A stretch of 53,853 nt of DNA, taken from contig CAZEIW010000115.1 of the NCBI GenBank assembly GCA_964512305.1, positions 1 through 53,853 of the forward strand, given 5' to 3'. The DNA comes from CAZEIW01 sp964512305. GTDB taxonomy: Bacteria > Pseudomonadota > Gammaproteobacteria > Burkholderiales > Burkholderiaceae_F. The notes beneath the pieces were generated by a model. The model had not been told where the DNA came from. It worked only from the letters and a program-made list of their open reading frames with translations, and searched no databases. The translations under genes and the position numbers were made by a program. Of the stretch, positions 1-8,635 are shown in pieces (position 1 is the stretch's first letter; every line of letters begins with the position of its first letter).

Positions 1-752
1 ATCAGCGGCGCGTGGTCGCTGAAGCGGCGCCTCGTGTAGATCTCGGCTCGCTTCGCCTTGGCGGCGAGCCCCGGGGTCGCGATCTGATAGTCGATCCGCC
101 ATCCGACATTCTTCGCCCAGGCCTGGCCGCGGTTGCTCCACCAGGTGTACTGCTCCGGCCTGGCGTCGAGCCTGCGGAACACGTCGACCCAGCCCTGCTC
201 GTCGAACAGGCGGGTCAACCAATCGCGCTCCTCGGGCAGGAACCCGGAGTTCTTGCGGTTGGCGCGCCAGTTCTTCAGGTCGATTTCGCGATGCGCGATG
301 TTCACGTCGCCGCACAGCACGACCTCGCGGCCACCCGAGCGCAGCGCCTTCAGGTGGGGGTAGAAGGCGTGTAGGAAGCGGAATTTGGCCTGCTGGCGCT
401 GCTCGGAGCTCGAACCCGAGGGGAAGTACACGGACACGACGGTCGCTCCCCCGAATTCCGCCTCGACGTAGCGCCCTTCTCGGTCGAATTCAGCATCGCC
501 GAACCCGGTTTGCACGCGTCGCGGGCGCTTGCGAGCGTAGATCGCCGTGCCGCTGTAGCCCTTGGCCTCGGCGCAGTGGAAGTACGCGTGCAGCGGGCCG
601 GGGCGTCGCAGCTGCTCGGGCAGGTCGGCTTCGTGCGCCTTGACTTCCTGCAGGCAGACGATGTCCGGGGCGCAGCGCTCCAGCCAGCCGATCAGCCCCT
701 TGGATGAGGCCGATCGAAGGCCGTTGACGTTTAAACTGACGATCCGGAACAT
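1..752 (-). CDS. xth: Exodeoxyribonuclease III, 3' end cut by window edge
   Basis: Class II AP endonuclease and 3'-5' exonuclease of base excision repair, cytoplasmic. The minus-strand frame opens with MFRIVSLNVNGLRS, the classic ExoIII/EEP-fold start, and carries LQEVK (metal-binding Glu), a GDVNIAH block (Asp and Asn of the active site) and SDHAPL just before the edge (catalytic Asp-His). About 250 codons are present. Family members run to about 255-265, so only the last few residues are missing. The ATG lies 78 bp from the divergent pyrE start, so both promoters must sit in that short gap. No stop codon is inside the window, so the gene is partial only because of the cut. Confidence 0.95.
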   Translation of the reverse strand, partial: MFRIVSLNVNGLRSASSKGLIGWLERCAPDIVCLQEVKAHEADLPEQLRRPGPLHAYFHCAEAKGYSGTAIYARKRPRRVQTGFGDAEFDREGRYVEAEFGGATVVSVYFPSGSSSEQRQQAKFRFLHAFYPHLKALRSGGREVVLCGDVNIAHREIDLKNWRANRKNSGFLPEERDWLTRLFDEQGWVDVFRRLDARPEQYTWWSNRGQAWAKNVGWRIDYQIATPGLAAKAKRAEIYTRRRFSDHAPL

Positions 753-830
753 GGCTGCCCACGCGACTCCCGCAATCCCGCCGCCCGGCATCTGCCGCTC
801 GGCGGGCGCTTCCACACCGAACCTCCCGAA

Positions 831-1511
831 ATGAACTCGCTGCCGCGGCAATTCCTCGAGTTCGCGCTGAACGCCGGCGCGCTCGCTTTCGGCGAATTCA
901 CCACCAAGAGCGGCCGTCGCACCCCGTATTTCTTCGATGCCGGCCGCTTCGATCACGGCGCCGCGCTGGCGCGGCTCGCGGCATTCTATGCGCAGACCCT
1001 GGTTGCGGCGCGCGCCGACGGGCGAGTCCGCTTCGATATGCTGTTCGGGCCGGCCTACAAGGGCATCACGCTCGCGTCGGCGACCGCGGTCGCGCTCGCC
1101 GGTCACGGACTCGACGTGCCGTTTGCGTTCAACCGCAAGGAAGCCAAGGACCATGGCGAGGGCGGGCTGCTGGTTGGAGCGCCTCTGCGCGGCCGCGTGC
1201 TGATCGTCGACGACGTGATCACCGACGGCGCCGCCAAGCGCGAATCGGTCGGGCTGATCCGCTCGGCCGGCGCCGTCCCGGCCGGGGTTCTGATCATGCT
1301 CGACCGGATGGAGCGCACCGGCGCCGACGGCGCGCTCTCGGCCGACTCCGCCGTCCGGGCGTTCGAGCGGGCGACAGGCGTGCCGGTGATCGCGATCGCC
1401 AGCCTGGAGGACCTGCTGTCCTTCCTGCGCTCGGATTCCCCGCTGGCCGCGCCGGCCCAGCCGTACCTTGCCGCGGTCGAGGCGTACCGGACACGTTATG
1501 GCGCCAAATGA
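831..1511 (+). CDS. pyrE: Orotate phosphoribosyltransferase
   Basis: Converts orotate and PRPP to OMP in de novo pyrimidine synthesis. The 226-residue product has the type I phosphoribosyltransferase fold: an N-terminal FTTKSGRRTPYFF hood segment, a GPAYKGI substrate-binding loop, the KEAKDHGEGG flexible catalytic loop, and the PRPP-binding motif VLIVDDVITDGAAK with its acidic pair. Length and start agree with betaproteobacterial PyrE. It is divergent from xth, and its stop overlaps the start of the next gene (ATG at 1498), suggesting a two-gene transcription unit. Confidence 0.97.
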   Translation: MNSLPRQFLEFALNAGALAFGEFTTKSGRRTPYFFDAGRFDHGAALARLAAFYAQTLVAARADGRVRFDMLFGPAYKGITLASATAVALAGHGLDVPFAFNRKEAKDHGEGGLLVGAPLRGRVLIVDDVITDGAAKRESVGLIRSAGAVPAGVLIMLDRMERTGADGALSADSAVRAFERATGVPVIAIASLEDLLSFLRSDSPLAAPAQPYLAAVEAYRTRYGAK

Positions 1512-2169
1512 CGCGCGCGGCGTCCTGTTCGCTTTGGCGCTGATGGCCGGCAGCGCGGCGCACGCCGACTACTACGTGTGCACGAATGCCAAGGGGGCCA
1601 AGGTGTACGGCGACAAGCCGCCGTCAACTTGCGTCGGCGACATCGAGGAGCACAACCCCGACGGCACGCTGAAGGCAACGATCCCTGCGCCCGAGACACC
1701 CGAGCAGCGCAGAAAGCGCGAGGAGGAGCAGCGGCGGCGCCGGGACGAGCAGGAACGAGCGTGCGCGCAGCGCGACCGCGAGAAGGCGCTCCTGGAGACC
1801 TATGCGAGCGAGTCCGAGATCGAGGCGGCGCGCAAGCGCGCTCTCGCCGGCAAGCAGAGCTCGATCGGCCGCGCCCAGGACAAGATCAAGGTGCTCGACA
1901 GGGAGAAGAAGAAGCTCGACGACGAGGCAGAGTTCTATGTCAAGCGCGAGATGCCCGACAAGCTGAAGCGGGCGTTCGAGAACAACGCGGTGCTGCGCGA
2001 CCAGCAGGAACACGCGATCGCCGATGCGGAGCAGGAAAAGGCCCGCATCAACACGGCCTACGACGCCGACGTCAAGCTCTTCCGGTCCCTGCAGGCCAAC
2101 GGGCCGACGCTGTGCGTGCGGACGGCGTCCGGCCTCACCTCGCCAGCTTCGCCCGCAGGATCTCGTTGA
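1498..2169 (+). CDS. Periplasmic coiled-coil protein, DUF4124-like N-terminus
   Basis: A 223-residue protein starting at the ATG inside the pyrE 3' end. The first 23 residues form a signal peptide ending AHA. After it comes a small domain with two Cys (YYVCTNAKGAKVYGDKPP, then TCVGD) that resembles DUF4124, where a Cys-containing strand is followed by a Y-x-D-x-P turn. The rest is charged Arg/Glu/Lys helix, a predicted coiled coil. The role is unknown; a periplasmic structural function is plausible. The 3' end runs 35 bp into gatB on the other strand, so the two genes converge with an overlap. An earlier in-frame ATG at 1468 would lie deeper in pyrE and put extra residues before the signal peptide. 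Confidence 0.75.
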   Translation: MAPNDARGVLFALALMAGSAAHADYYVCTNAKGAKVYGDKPPSTCVGDIEEHNPDGTLKATIPAPETPEQRRKREEEQRRRRDEQERACAQRDREKALLETYASESEIEAARKRALAGKQSSIGRAQDKIKVLDREKKKLDDEAEFYVKREMPDKLKRAFENNAVLRDQQEHAIADAEQEKARINTAYDADVKLFRSLQANGPTLCVRTASGLTSPASPAGSR

Positions 2170-3589
2170 CCTGCTGCGGGTTCGCCTTGCCGCGCGTCGC
2201 CTTCATCGCCTGCCCGACCAGCGAGTTGAAGGCCTTTTCCTTGCCGGCCCGGTACTCCGCCACCGGCCCCGGGTTGGCGGCGAGCACCTCGTCGATGATG
2301 CGCCCGATCGCGCCGGCGTCCGAGATCTGCTTCAGCCCGCGCTCTTCGATCACGGCGTCGACCGAGGCCGCCTCGCGCTTCCACACGACGGCGAAGACGT
2401 CCTTGGCGGTCTTCAGGTTGATCGTGCCGTCAGAAACGCGGCGGATCAGCGTCGCGAGCTCCGCGGGCGGGACCGGGCATTGCCCGATGTCGATGCCCTC
2501 CTCGTTGAGCGCCGCCGAGACCTCGCCCATGATCCAGTTGGCGGCAGCCTTGCCGTCTCCGGCCGCACCCGCGACCTGTTCGAAGTACTGCCCCAGCGGG
2601 CGCGAAGCGGTCAGCAGCGCGGCGTCGTGCGCCGCCAGCCCGTAGTCGCGCGCGAGCCTCTGGCGCATCGCTTCCGGAAGCTCGGGCAGCGACGCGCGGA
2701 GGCGCTCGATCCACTCGGAAGGGATCTGCAGCGGCAGCAGGTCGGGGTCCGGGAAGTAGCGATAGTCCATCGCGTCTTCCTTGGTCCGCATCGGGCGCGT
2801 CTGGTCCCGGTCCGGGTCGTACAGCCGCGTTTCCTGGACGACGTGGCCGCCATCCTCGATCAGCTCGGTCTGCCGCCGCACCTCGTGCTCGATCGCCTGC
2901 TGCAGGAAGCGGAAGCTGTTGAGGTTCTTGATCTCGACGCGCGTGCCGAGCTGCTGCGAGCCGGCAGGACGCACCGAGACGTTGGCGTCGCAGCGGAAGC
3001 TTCCCTCCTGCATGTTGCCGTCGCAGATTCCCAGCCACACGACCAGCGAGTGCAGGGCCCGCGCGTAGGCGATCGCCTCGAACGCCGAGCGCATGTCGGG
3101 CTCCGATACGATCTCGAGCAGCGGGGTCCCCGCGCGGTTCAGGTCGATGCCCGTCATGCCGCGGTAATCCTCGTGCAGCGATTTGCCGGCGTCCTCCTCG
3201 AGGTGGGCGCGCGTGAGCCGCACCGTCTTCGCGTAGGGCTCGCCCACCCGGGGGCTCACGACGAAGCCGACCGTGCCGCCCTGAACGACCGGGATCTCGT
3301 ACTGGCTGATCTGGTAGCCCTTCGGCAGGTCCGGATAGAAGTAGTTCTTGCGCGCGAACACGGACGACGGCGCGATCGTCGCTCCCACCGCCAGCCCGAA
3401 GCGGATCGCGCACTCGACCGCGCTGCGATTCAACACGGGCAGCACGCCGGGGAGCGCGAGGTCGATCACGCTCGCCTGCGTGTTGGGAGCGGCGCCGAAC
3501 GCGGTCGCGGCGCCGGAGAAGATCTTCGACGCCGTGGCGAGCTGGGCGTGCGTCTCCAGCCCGATCACCGTCTCCCAGCGCGCCGTCAT
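2135..3589 (-). CDS. gatB: Asp-tRNA(Asn)/Glu-tRNA(Gln) amidotransferase subunit B
   Basis: GatB kinases and transamidates misacylated Glu-tRNA(Gln)/Asp-tRNA(Asn), using ammonia from GatA. The 484-residue product begins with the family hallmark ETVIGLETHAQL, has the FYPDLPKGYQISQYE block and EIVSEPDMRS, and ends with the helical YqeY-type tRNA-binding tail. Full length. Its ATG overlaps the stop of the 138-residue upstream gene by four bases (ATGA), which indicates translational coupling to that gene rather than directly to gatA. It is the last gene of the minus-strand gatC-gatA-x-gatB unit. Confidence 0.97.
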   Translation of the reverse strand: MTARWETVIGLETHAQLATASKIFSGAATAFGAAPNTQASVIDLALPGVLPVLNRSAVECAIRFGLAVGATIAPSSVFARKNYFYPDLPKGYQISQYEIPVVQGGTVGFVVSPRVGEPYAKTVRLTRAHLEEDAGKSLHEDYRGMTGIDLNRAGTPLLEIVSEPDMRSAFEAIAYARALHSLVVWLGICDGNMQEGSFRCDANVSVRPAGSQQLGTRVEIKNLNSFRFLQQAIEHEVRRQTELIEDGGHVVQETRLYDPDRDQTRPMRTKEDAMDYRYFPDPDLLPLQIPSEWIERLRASLPELPEAMRQRLARDYGLAAHDAALLTASRPLGQYFEQVAGAAGDGKAAANWIMGEVSAALNEEGIDIGQCPVPPAELATLIRRVSDGTINLKTAKDVFAVVWKREAASVDAVIEERGLKQISDAGAIGRIIDEVLAANPGPVAEYRAGKEKAFNSLVGQAMKATRGKANPQQVNEILRAKLAR

Positions 3590-4002
3590 GCAGCCCCCTG
3601 GCCGCTGGCGAGCGCGGACTGCTCCTCGATCAGACGCCGCCAGCCCGGCTCGTCGCTCGCGCGCAGCCGGTCGAGCGCCGGGCGCAGGTTCTCCGGCGTC
3701 GGCGCGTTGCGCGCCTTGACCGCCGCGATCCTGTCGGCGAGCTCGCGCAACTCGCGCAGCGCCTTCTCGATCGACTCGCGGTCCTGCTGCGGCAGGTCGA
3801 GCTTCCTGCTGCCCTCGGCCAGCGCCAGCACGAGGTCGGTGACGCGGCCGATCTGGCGCCCGTACGAGGCGACGCCGGACAGGACCGCCTTCTCGGCCTC
3901 GGAGTCGCCGGCCTGCGCCAGCAGCGAAGGATGGATGTCCTGGCTGACCGCGCCGCTCAGCGGCCAGTGGATCTGCGGCGTGAAGTTCCACCACCAGAGC
4001 AT
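3586..4002 (-). CDS. Uncharacterised 138-aa protein between gatA and gatB
   Basis: I do not recognise a family. The product starts with an aromatic stretch (MLWWWNFTPQIHWPLSG), then has helical segments rich in Ala, Leu, Arg and Glu, with no Cys, no signal peptide and no clear membrane span. It sits inside the gat operon: 19 bp after the gatA stop, and its TGA shares four bases with the gatB ATG. Coupled translation and a codon pattern like its neighbours argue that it is a real gene. The conserved aromatic N-terminus and helical body could serve protein-protein contact. Any link to tRNA amidation is inference from position only. Confidence 0.75.
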   Translation of the reverse strand: MLWWWNFTPQIHWPLSGAVSQDIHPSLLAQAGDSEAEKAVLSGVASYGRQIGRVTDLVLALAEGSRKLDLPQQDRESIEKALRELRELADRIAAVKARNAPTPENLRPALDRLRASDEPGWRRLIEEQSALASGQGAA

Positions 4003-4021
4003 GAGTTTTCCTCGGTGCGGT

Positions 4022-5482
4022 TCAGTACCCGGCCGGCGTCCGCCGGTGCCAGTCGGTCGCCTGCTGGAAGCGGTGCGCCACGCCCAGCAGCTTCGCCTCC
4101 TCGAAATGGTTGGCCATCAGGTGCAACCCGACCGGGCGGCCCTGCGGGCCGAAGCCGCACGGGATGCTCATGCCCGGAATGCCTGCCAGGCTGCCCGGCA
4201 CCGTGTAAAGATCCGCCAGGTACATCGCGACCGGGTCGGCGGCCTTCTCGCCGAAGCCGAACGCGACGCTGGTGGTGACCGGGCCGGCGATGACGTCGCA
4301 CTGCCGGAAGGCGCGCTGAAACTCGTCGGCGATGATGCGCCGGACGCGCGAGGCCTTCAAGTAGTAGGCATCGTAGTAGCCGTGCGACAGTACGTAGGTG
4401 CCGACCAGGATGCGGCGCTTGGGCTCGGCGCCGAGTCCTTCTGCGCGCGACCTCTTGATCATGTCGATCAGGTCGCGGGGATTGCCGGCGCGGTGGCCGT
4501 AGCGCACGCCGTCGAAGCGCGACAGGTTGCTCGAGGCTTCGGCCGGGGCGATCACGTAGTAGACCGCGATGCCGAGCTCGGCGTTGGGCAGGCTGATTTC
4601 CACCAGGCGCGCGCCGAGCTTCTCGTACTCGGCCAGCGCCGCGCGCACCGCGGCCTCGACGTCCGGTTGGATGCCGGCGGCGAAGAACTCCTTCGGCATC
4701 CCGATCTTCAGTCCGCGCAGGTCGACGCCGAGTTCGCGCGTGTAGTCCTCGCGCGGGCGGTCCACGCTGGTCGAGTCCCTGGGATCGAACCCCAGCATCT
4801 CGTTGAACACCAGCGCGCAGTCCTCGGCGCTTGCGGTCAGCAGACCGGCCGTGTCGAGGCTGGAGGCGAACGCGATCATTCCCCAGCGCGACGGCCTGCC
4901 GTAGGTCGGCTTGGTGCCGGTGACGCCGGAGAACGCGGCCGGCTCCCGGATCGACCCGCCGGTATCGGTCGCGCTTGCAACCGGCGCCAGGCGCGCGGCG
5001 ACGGCGGCGGCCGACCCCCCGGACGATCCGCCCGGCACGGCCGTCCTGTCCCACGGGTTGAGCACGTTGCCGAAGGCGCTGTTCTCGTTGCTCGAGCCCA
5101 TCGCGAACTCGTCGCAATTGAGCTTGCCGAGGCAGACCATGCCGGCACGCGCCAGGTTGTCGACCACGGCCGCGTCGAACGGGCTCATGTAGCCCTCGAG
5201 CATGCGGCTCGACGCAGTCGTGGCCCAGTCGCGCGTGACGAAGATGTCCTTGTGCGCGATCGGCATGCCGAGCAGCACGCCCCGCTCGCCGCGCGCCCGC
5301 CGCGCGTCGGCCGCCCGCGCCTGCGCGAGCGTGACCTCCGGGCGCACGTCGAGGAACGCGTTGAGGTCGCGGTGGCGCTCGATCCGTTCCAGGAAGTGCT
5401 GTGCCAGCTCGACGGCGGAGACCTCGCGCCGTTCGAGCATCCGGCCGAGCCCGGCCACCGTCGCGGAGGCGAGCCCGGTCAT
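4022..5482 (-). CDS. gatA: Asp-tRNA(Asn)/Glu-tRNA(Gln) amidotransferase subunit A
   Basis: Amidase-signature glutaminase subunit that releases ammonia from Gln or Asn for GatB. In the 486-residue product the Ser-cisSer-Lys triad is visible: Lys78 in PIAHKD, Ser153 in the VPGGSSGGSAAA loop and Ser177 in ATDTGGSIREPA. Length and motif spacing match bacterial GatA. The start ATG overlaps the gatC stop by four bases (ATGA). It is the middle gene of gatC-gatA-x-gatB, transcribed away from mreB. Confidence 0.97.
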   Translation of the reverse strand: MTGLASATVAGLGRMLERREVSAVELAQHFLERIERHRDLNAFLDVRPEVTLAQARAADARRARGERGVLLGMPIAHKDIFVTRDWATTASSRMLEGYMSPFDAAVVDNLARAGMVCLGKLNCDEFAMGSSNENSAFGNVLNPWDRTAVPGGSSGGSAAAVAARLAPVASATDTGGSIREPAAFSGVTGTKPTYGRPSRWGMIAFASSLDTAGLLTASAEDCALVFNEMLGFDPRDSTSVDRPREDYTRELGVDLRGLKIGMPKEFFAAGIQPDVEAAVRAALAEYEKLGARLVEISLPNAELGIAVYYVIAPAEASSNLSRFDGVRYGHRAGNPRDLIDMIKRSRAEGLGAEPKRRILVGTYVLSHGYYDAYYLKASRVRRIIADEFQRAFRQCDVIAGPVTTSVAFGFGEKAADPVAMYLADLYTVPGSLAGIPGMSIPCGFGPQGRPVGLHLMANHFEEAKLLGVAHRFQQATDWHRRTPAGY

Positions 5483-5766
5483 TCGATCACGCGCGGCACC
5501 AGGAACAGGCCATCGGCATGGGCCGGGGCGTTGCGCATCACGGCTTCACGGTCAGTCGTTTCGGTGACGGCGTCATCGCGCAGGCGCTGCGCGCCGTCGA
5601 GCGGGTGCGACATCGGCGCGACACCCTCGGTGTCGACGCGGGCGATGCGCTCGATCATGGCGAAGATGTCGTTGAGCTGCGCCGCGGTCGCGCGCGCCTG
5701 CTCGTCGTCGATCTCGATGCGCGCCAGGTGCGCGATGCGGTGGACGTCGGCCAGCGTCAGGGACAT
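5479..5766 (-). CDS. gatC: Asp-tRNA(Asn)/Glu-tRNA(Gln) amidotransferase subunit C
   Basis: Small subunit of 95 residues that wraps GatA and GatB and stabilises the complex. The product begins MSLTLADVHRIAHLARIEI, with the typical helix followed by QLNDIFAMIERI and a loop holding VAPMSHP, all standard GatC features. First gene of the minus-strand gat operon, divergent from mreB across about 220 bp, and coupled to gatA by a four-base overlap. Confidence 0.95.
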   Translation of the reverse strand: MSLTLADVHRIAHLARIEIDDEQARATAAQLNDIFAMIERIARVDTEGVAPMSHPLDGAQRLRDDAVTETTDREAVMRNAPAHADGLFLVPRVIE

Positions 5767-5988
5767 TGGTCTGGTTTACCGGGTCGGGTTTGCTGCGTCG
5801 GGTGTACTGCGCGGCCGGCCGCCGGGATCGCGTCGCGGTCGGCTGCGGGTCGGCCCTGAATGCGGGCGCGGGCCCGCGCCCGCCTCAATAGTCTATTATG
5901 GCGCACCCGCACCAGACGACAGGGCAACGGCGCCCGCGCGAGGCGCCACGCCGCCCGGCGTCCACAACCCCCAACGCTACGGCTTCCG
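5767..5988. promoter_or_regulatory. Divergent gatC/mreB intergenic region
   Basis: The only space available for the gat and mre promoters. On the plus strand a TATTAT hexamer at 5894-5899 could be a -10 box for mreB, with a leader of about 85 nt. I see no good -35 at the right distance, so this is tentative. No hairpin or repeat stands out. Confidence 0.3.
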
Positions 5989-7032
5989 ATGTTCGGCTTC
6001 CTGCGCAGCTATTTCTCGAGCGATCTTGCAATCGACCTGGGCACCGCCAACACGCTGATCTACGTGCGTGGGAAAGGCATCGTGCTCAACGAGCCTTCGG
6101 TGGTCGCGATCGCCCGCGAGGGCGGCCCGCACGCCAAGGAGGTCGTGCGGGCGGTCGGCCTCGAGGCGAAGCAGATGCTCGGGCGCGTACCCGGCAACAT
6201 CGAGGCGATCCGGCCGATGAAGGACGGGGTGATCGCCAATTTCACGGTCACCGAGCAGATGCTCAAGCACTTCATCAAGGCCGTGCATCCGTCGAGCCTG
6301 CTCGCCCCGAATCCGCGCATCATCATCTGCGTGCCGTGCGGCTCGACGCAGGTCGAGCGGCGCGCGATCAAGGAATCGGCCGAGGCCGCCGGGGCGAGCC
6401 AGGTGTTCCTGATCGAAGAGCCGATGGCGGCGGCGCTCGGAGCGGGGCTTCCGGTCTCGGAGGCGTCGGGCTCGATGGTGGTCGACATCGGCGGGGGCAC
6501 GACCGAGGTCGGCGTGATCTCGCTCGGCGGCATGGTGTACAAGGGCTCCGTGCGCGTCGGCGGCGACAAGTTCGACGAGGCCATCATCAACTACATACGC
6601 CGCAACTACGGCATGCTGGTTGGCGAGCCGACCTCCGAGGCGATCAAGAAGGAGATCGGCTCCGCCTTCCCGGGCTCCGAGGTGCGCGAGATGGAAGTCA
6701 AGGGCCGCAACCTCTCCGAGGGCATCCCGCGCAGCTTCACGATCTCGAGCAACGAGATCCTCGAGGCGCTGACCGATCCGCTGAACCAGATCGTTTCGGC
6801 CGTCAAGATCGCGCTCGAACAGACGCCCCCCGAGCTCGGCGCCGACATCGCCGAGCGCGGCATGATGCTCACCGGCGGCGGCGCGCTGCTGCGCGACCTG
6901 GACCGGCTGCTGATGGAGGAGACCGGGTTACCGGTGATCGTCGCCGAGGACCCGCTGACCTGCGTCGTTCGCGGCTGCGGCATCGCGCTCGAGCGGATGG
7001 ACAAGCTCGGGTCGGTGTTCGCGACTGGATAA
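5989..7032 (+). CDS. mreB: Rod shape-determining actin homologue MreB
   Basis: Bacterial actin that organises lateral wall synthesis at the inner membrane. The start at 5989 gives MFGFLRSYFSSDLAIDLGTANTLIY, the conserved amphipathic helix followed by the phosphate-1 motif. Further actin-fold motifs are DIGGGTTEVGVISLGG (phosphate-2) and MLTGGGALLRDLDRLL (adenosine motif). At 347 residues it is full length. The frame is open further upstream, but the extra residues do not resemble MreB. It heads mreB-mreC-mreD. Confidence 0.97.
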   Translation: MFGFLRSYFSSDLAIDLGTANTLIYVRGKGIVLNEPSVVAIAREGGPHAKEVVRAVGLEAKQMLGRVPGNIEAIRPMKDGVIANFTVTEQMLKHFIKAVHPSSLLAPNPRIIICVPCGSTQVERRAIKESAEAAGASQVFLIEEPMAAALGAGLPVSEASGSMVVDIGGGTTEVGVISLGGMVYKGSVRVGGDKFDEAIINYIRRNYGMLVGEPTSEAIKKEIGSAFPGSEVREMEVKGRNLSEGIPRSFTISSNEILEALTDPLNQIVSAVKIALEQTPPELGADIAERGMMLTGGGALLRDLDRLLMEETGLPVIVAEDPLTCVVRGCGIALERMDKLGSVFATG

Positions 7033-7093
7033 AGCGGACCCGTTCGGGCGCTGACGCCAAGGCTGCGCCGCCGACCGGCCGCGTCCCAGCTCG

Positions 7094-8002
7094 ATGGAAT
7101 ACGGACCGCCGCCGCTGTTCAACCAGGGCGTTCCGGCACGCGCCCGGCTCGCGTTCTTCTCGTTTCTCGCGGTCGCGCTGATCGTGATCGATGCGCGCGT
7201 CAACGCGCTCGACGCGATACGCACCGGCGTCGAGGTCATGCTCTACCCGCTGCAGCGCGCGCTGCTGTGGCCGCGCGACGCGCTCGAGCAGGTGGGCGGC
7301 TATTTCACCAGCGTCGGCAGCCTGACGCGCGAGAACGAGCAGCTGCGGCGCGCCGACGTCGAGCGCGCGACACTGCTGCAGCAGGCCGAGCAGCTGCGTG
7401 CCGAGAACGAGCGGCTGCGCAAAATGGCGGGCGTGCGCGAGCGCGCGGGCACCGGCGGACACGTCGTGCAGGCCCTGTACGAATCACGCGACCCGTTTTC
7501 GCGCAAGCTGGTGGTGGACCGCGGCGCGACCGACGGCGTGCGCGCGGGCAGCCCGGTCGTCGACGACCTGGGCCTCATCGGCCAGGTCACGCGCGTGTTC
7601 CCGGTGACCGCGGAAGTCACGCTGCTGACCGACCGCGAGCAGTCGGTGCCGGTGCAGGTGGTGCGCAACGGCCTGCGCGCGGTCGCCTTCGGCGGCGCGG
7701 AACCCGCAACGCTCGAATTGCGCTTTCTGCCGGCCAATGCCGACGTCGGCAACGGCGATCTGGTGGTCACGTCGGGCCTGGACGGCATCTATCCGCCCGG
7801 CCTGCCGGTGGGGAGGGTGGCGCGGGTCGAGCGCGACGTCAAGGACCAGTTCGCGCGGATCGTGATGGATCCGGTCGCGGGGGTCGGGGCCAACCGCCTG
7901 CTGGTCGTTCTCTCGGTGGACTCGAGCGCGCTGCCGCCGCCGCCGCGGGAGGAGTCGCGCGGCGATGCGCGCGCCAGCGCGCGCAAGGGGGCTCGCAAGT
8001 GA
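7094..8002 (+). CDS. mreC: Rod shape-determining protein MreC
   Basis: Bitopic periplasmic scaffold that links MreB to the wall-synthesis machinery. The 302-residue product has a short cytoplasmic N-terminus, one membrane helix (about residues 17-34), a periplasmic coiled coil rich in LRxxNE repeats, and two beta-barrel domains with the family signatures RDPFSRKLVVDRG and GLIGQVTRV. A Pro/Arg/Ala-rich C-terminal tail follows. The stop codon overlaps the mreD start (GTGA), showing coupled translation. Confidence 0.95.
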   Translation: MEYGPPPLFNQGVPARARLAFFSFLAVALIVIDARVNALDAIRTGVEVMLYPLQRALLWPRDALEQVGGYFTSVGSLTRENEQLRRADVERATLLQQAEQLRAENERLRKMAGVRERAGTGGHVVQALYESRDPFSRKLVVDRGATDGVRAGSPVVDDLGLIGQVTRVFPVTAEVTLLTDREQSVPVQVVRNGLRAVAFGGAEPATLELRFLPANADVGNGDLVVTSGLDGIYPPGLPVGRVARVERDVKDQFARIVMDPVAGVGANRLLVVLSVDSSALPPPPREESRGDARASARKGARK

Positions 8003-8607
8003 GGCCCTCCTGGCTGCAGCGCCTGGCGCCGCCGTGGCGCAACGGCGGCCGCGACCCGGCGCCGGCGGAGGCGCTCGGTGCCGCGATCCGCGGCCAGCGA
8101 CCGCAGCAGGTGCTGCGGCCCGTGCGGCCGCTGTTCATCTGGCTGACGCTGGTCGGCGCCTTCCTGCTCGATCTGCTGCCCTGGGGGCGGGTCCCGCTCG
8201 TGCCGGACTTCCTCGCCCTGGCGCTCGTGTTCTGGAACGTGCACCAGCCGCGGCGGGTCGGCATGGCGGCATCGTTCGTGTTCGGGCTGCTGATCGACGT
8301 GCACAATGCCGCGCTGTTCGGCGAACACGCGCTCGCCTACACGCTGCTTTCCTACGGCGCCATCACGCTGCACCGGCGCATCCTGTGGTTCCCGGTGGTG
8401 AGCCAGAGCCTGTACGTCCTGCCGCTGCTGCTCGTGTCCCAGTTCGCCTCGGCGGCGGTGCGCCTGTGGGTCGGCGGCTCCTCGCCCGGCTGGTGGCTGT
8501 ACTTCCTGTCGAGCGGGGTCGGGGCGCTGCTGTGGCCGGTCGCGACCTGGCTGCTCCTCGCGCCGCAGCGCCGGTCCATCAGCCGCGACGATACGCGGCC
8601 CATCTAG
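7999..8607 (+). CDS. mreD: Rod shape-determining protein MreD
   Basis: Polytopic inner-membrane member of the elongasome. I choose the GTG at 7999, which overlaps the mreC stop as GTGA and gives 202 residues. Family features are LFIWLTLVGAFLLDLLPWG, then PDFLALALVFWNVHQPRRVGM and GLLIDVHNAALFGEHALAY, the conserved MreD core; five to six membrane helices are apparent. The N-terminus has about 40 hydrophilic residues before the first helix, longer than in many MreD proteins. The usual downstream partners mrdA and rodA are not here. Confidence 0.93.
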   Translation: MRPSWLQRLAPPWRNGGRDPAPAEALGAAIRGQRPQQVLRPVRPLFIWLTLVGAFLLDLLPWGRVPLVPDFLALALVFWNVHQPRRVGMAASFVFGLLIDVHNAALFGEHALAYTLLSYGAITLHRRILWFPVVSQSLYVLPLLLVSQFASAAVRLWVGGSSPGWWLYFLSSGVGALLWPVATWLLLAPQRRSISRDDTRPI

Positions 8608-8635
8608 CGGCGCCGCAGAGCGTCTGAGGGCAGCC

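Noticed and set aside
2024..6058. Plus-strand open frame of 1344 codons opposite the gat operon
   Set aside because: It is a GC-rich shadow of gatB, the 138-aa gene, gatA and gatC; the translation is Arg/Asp/His-rich with no family features.
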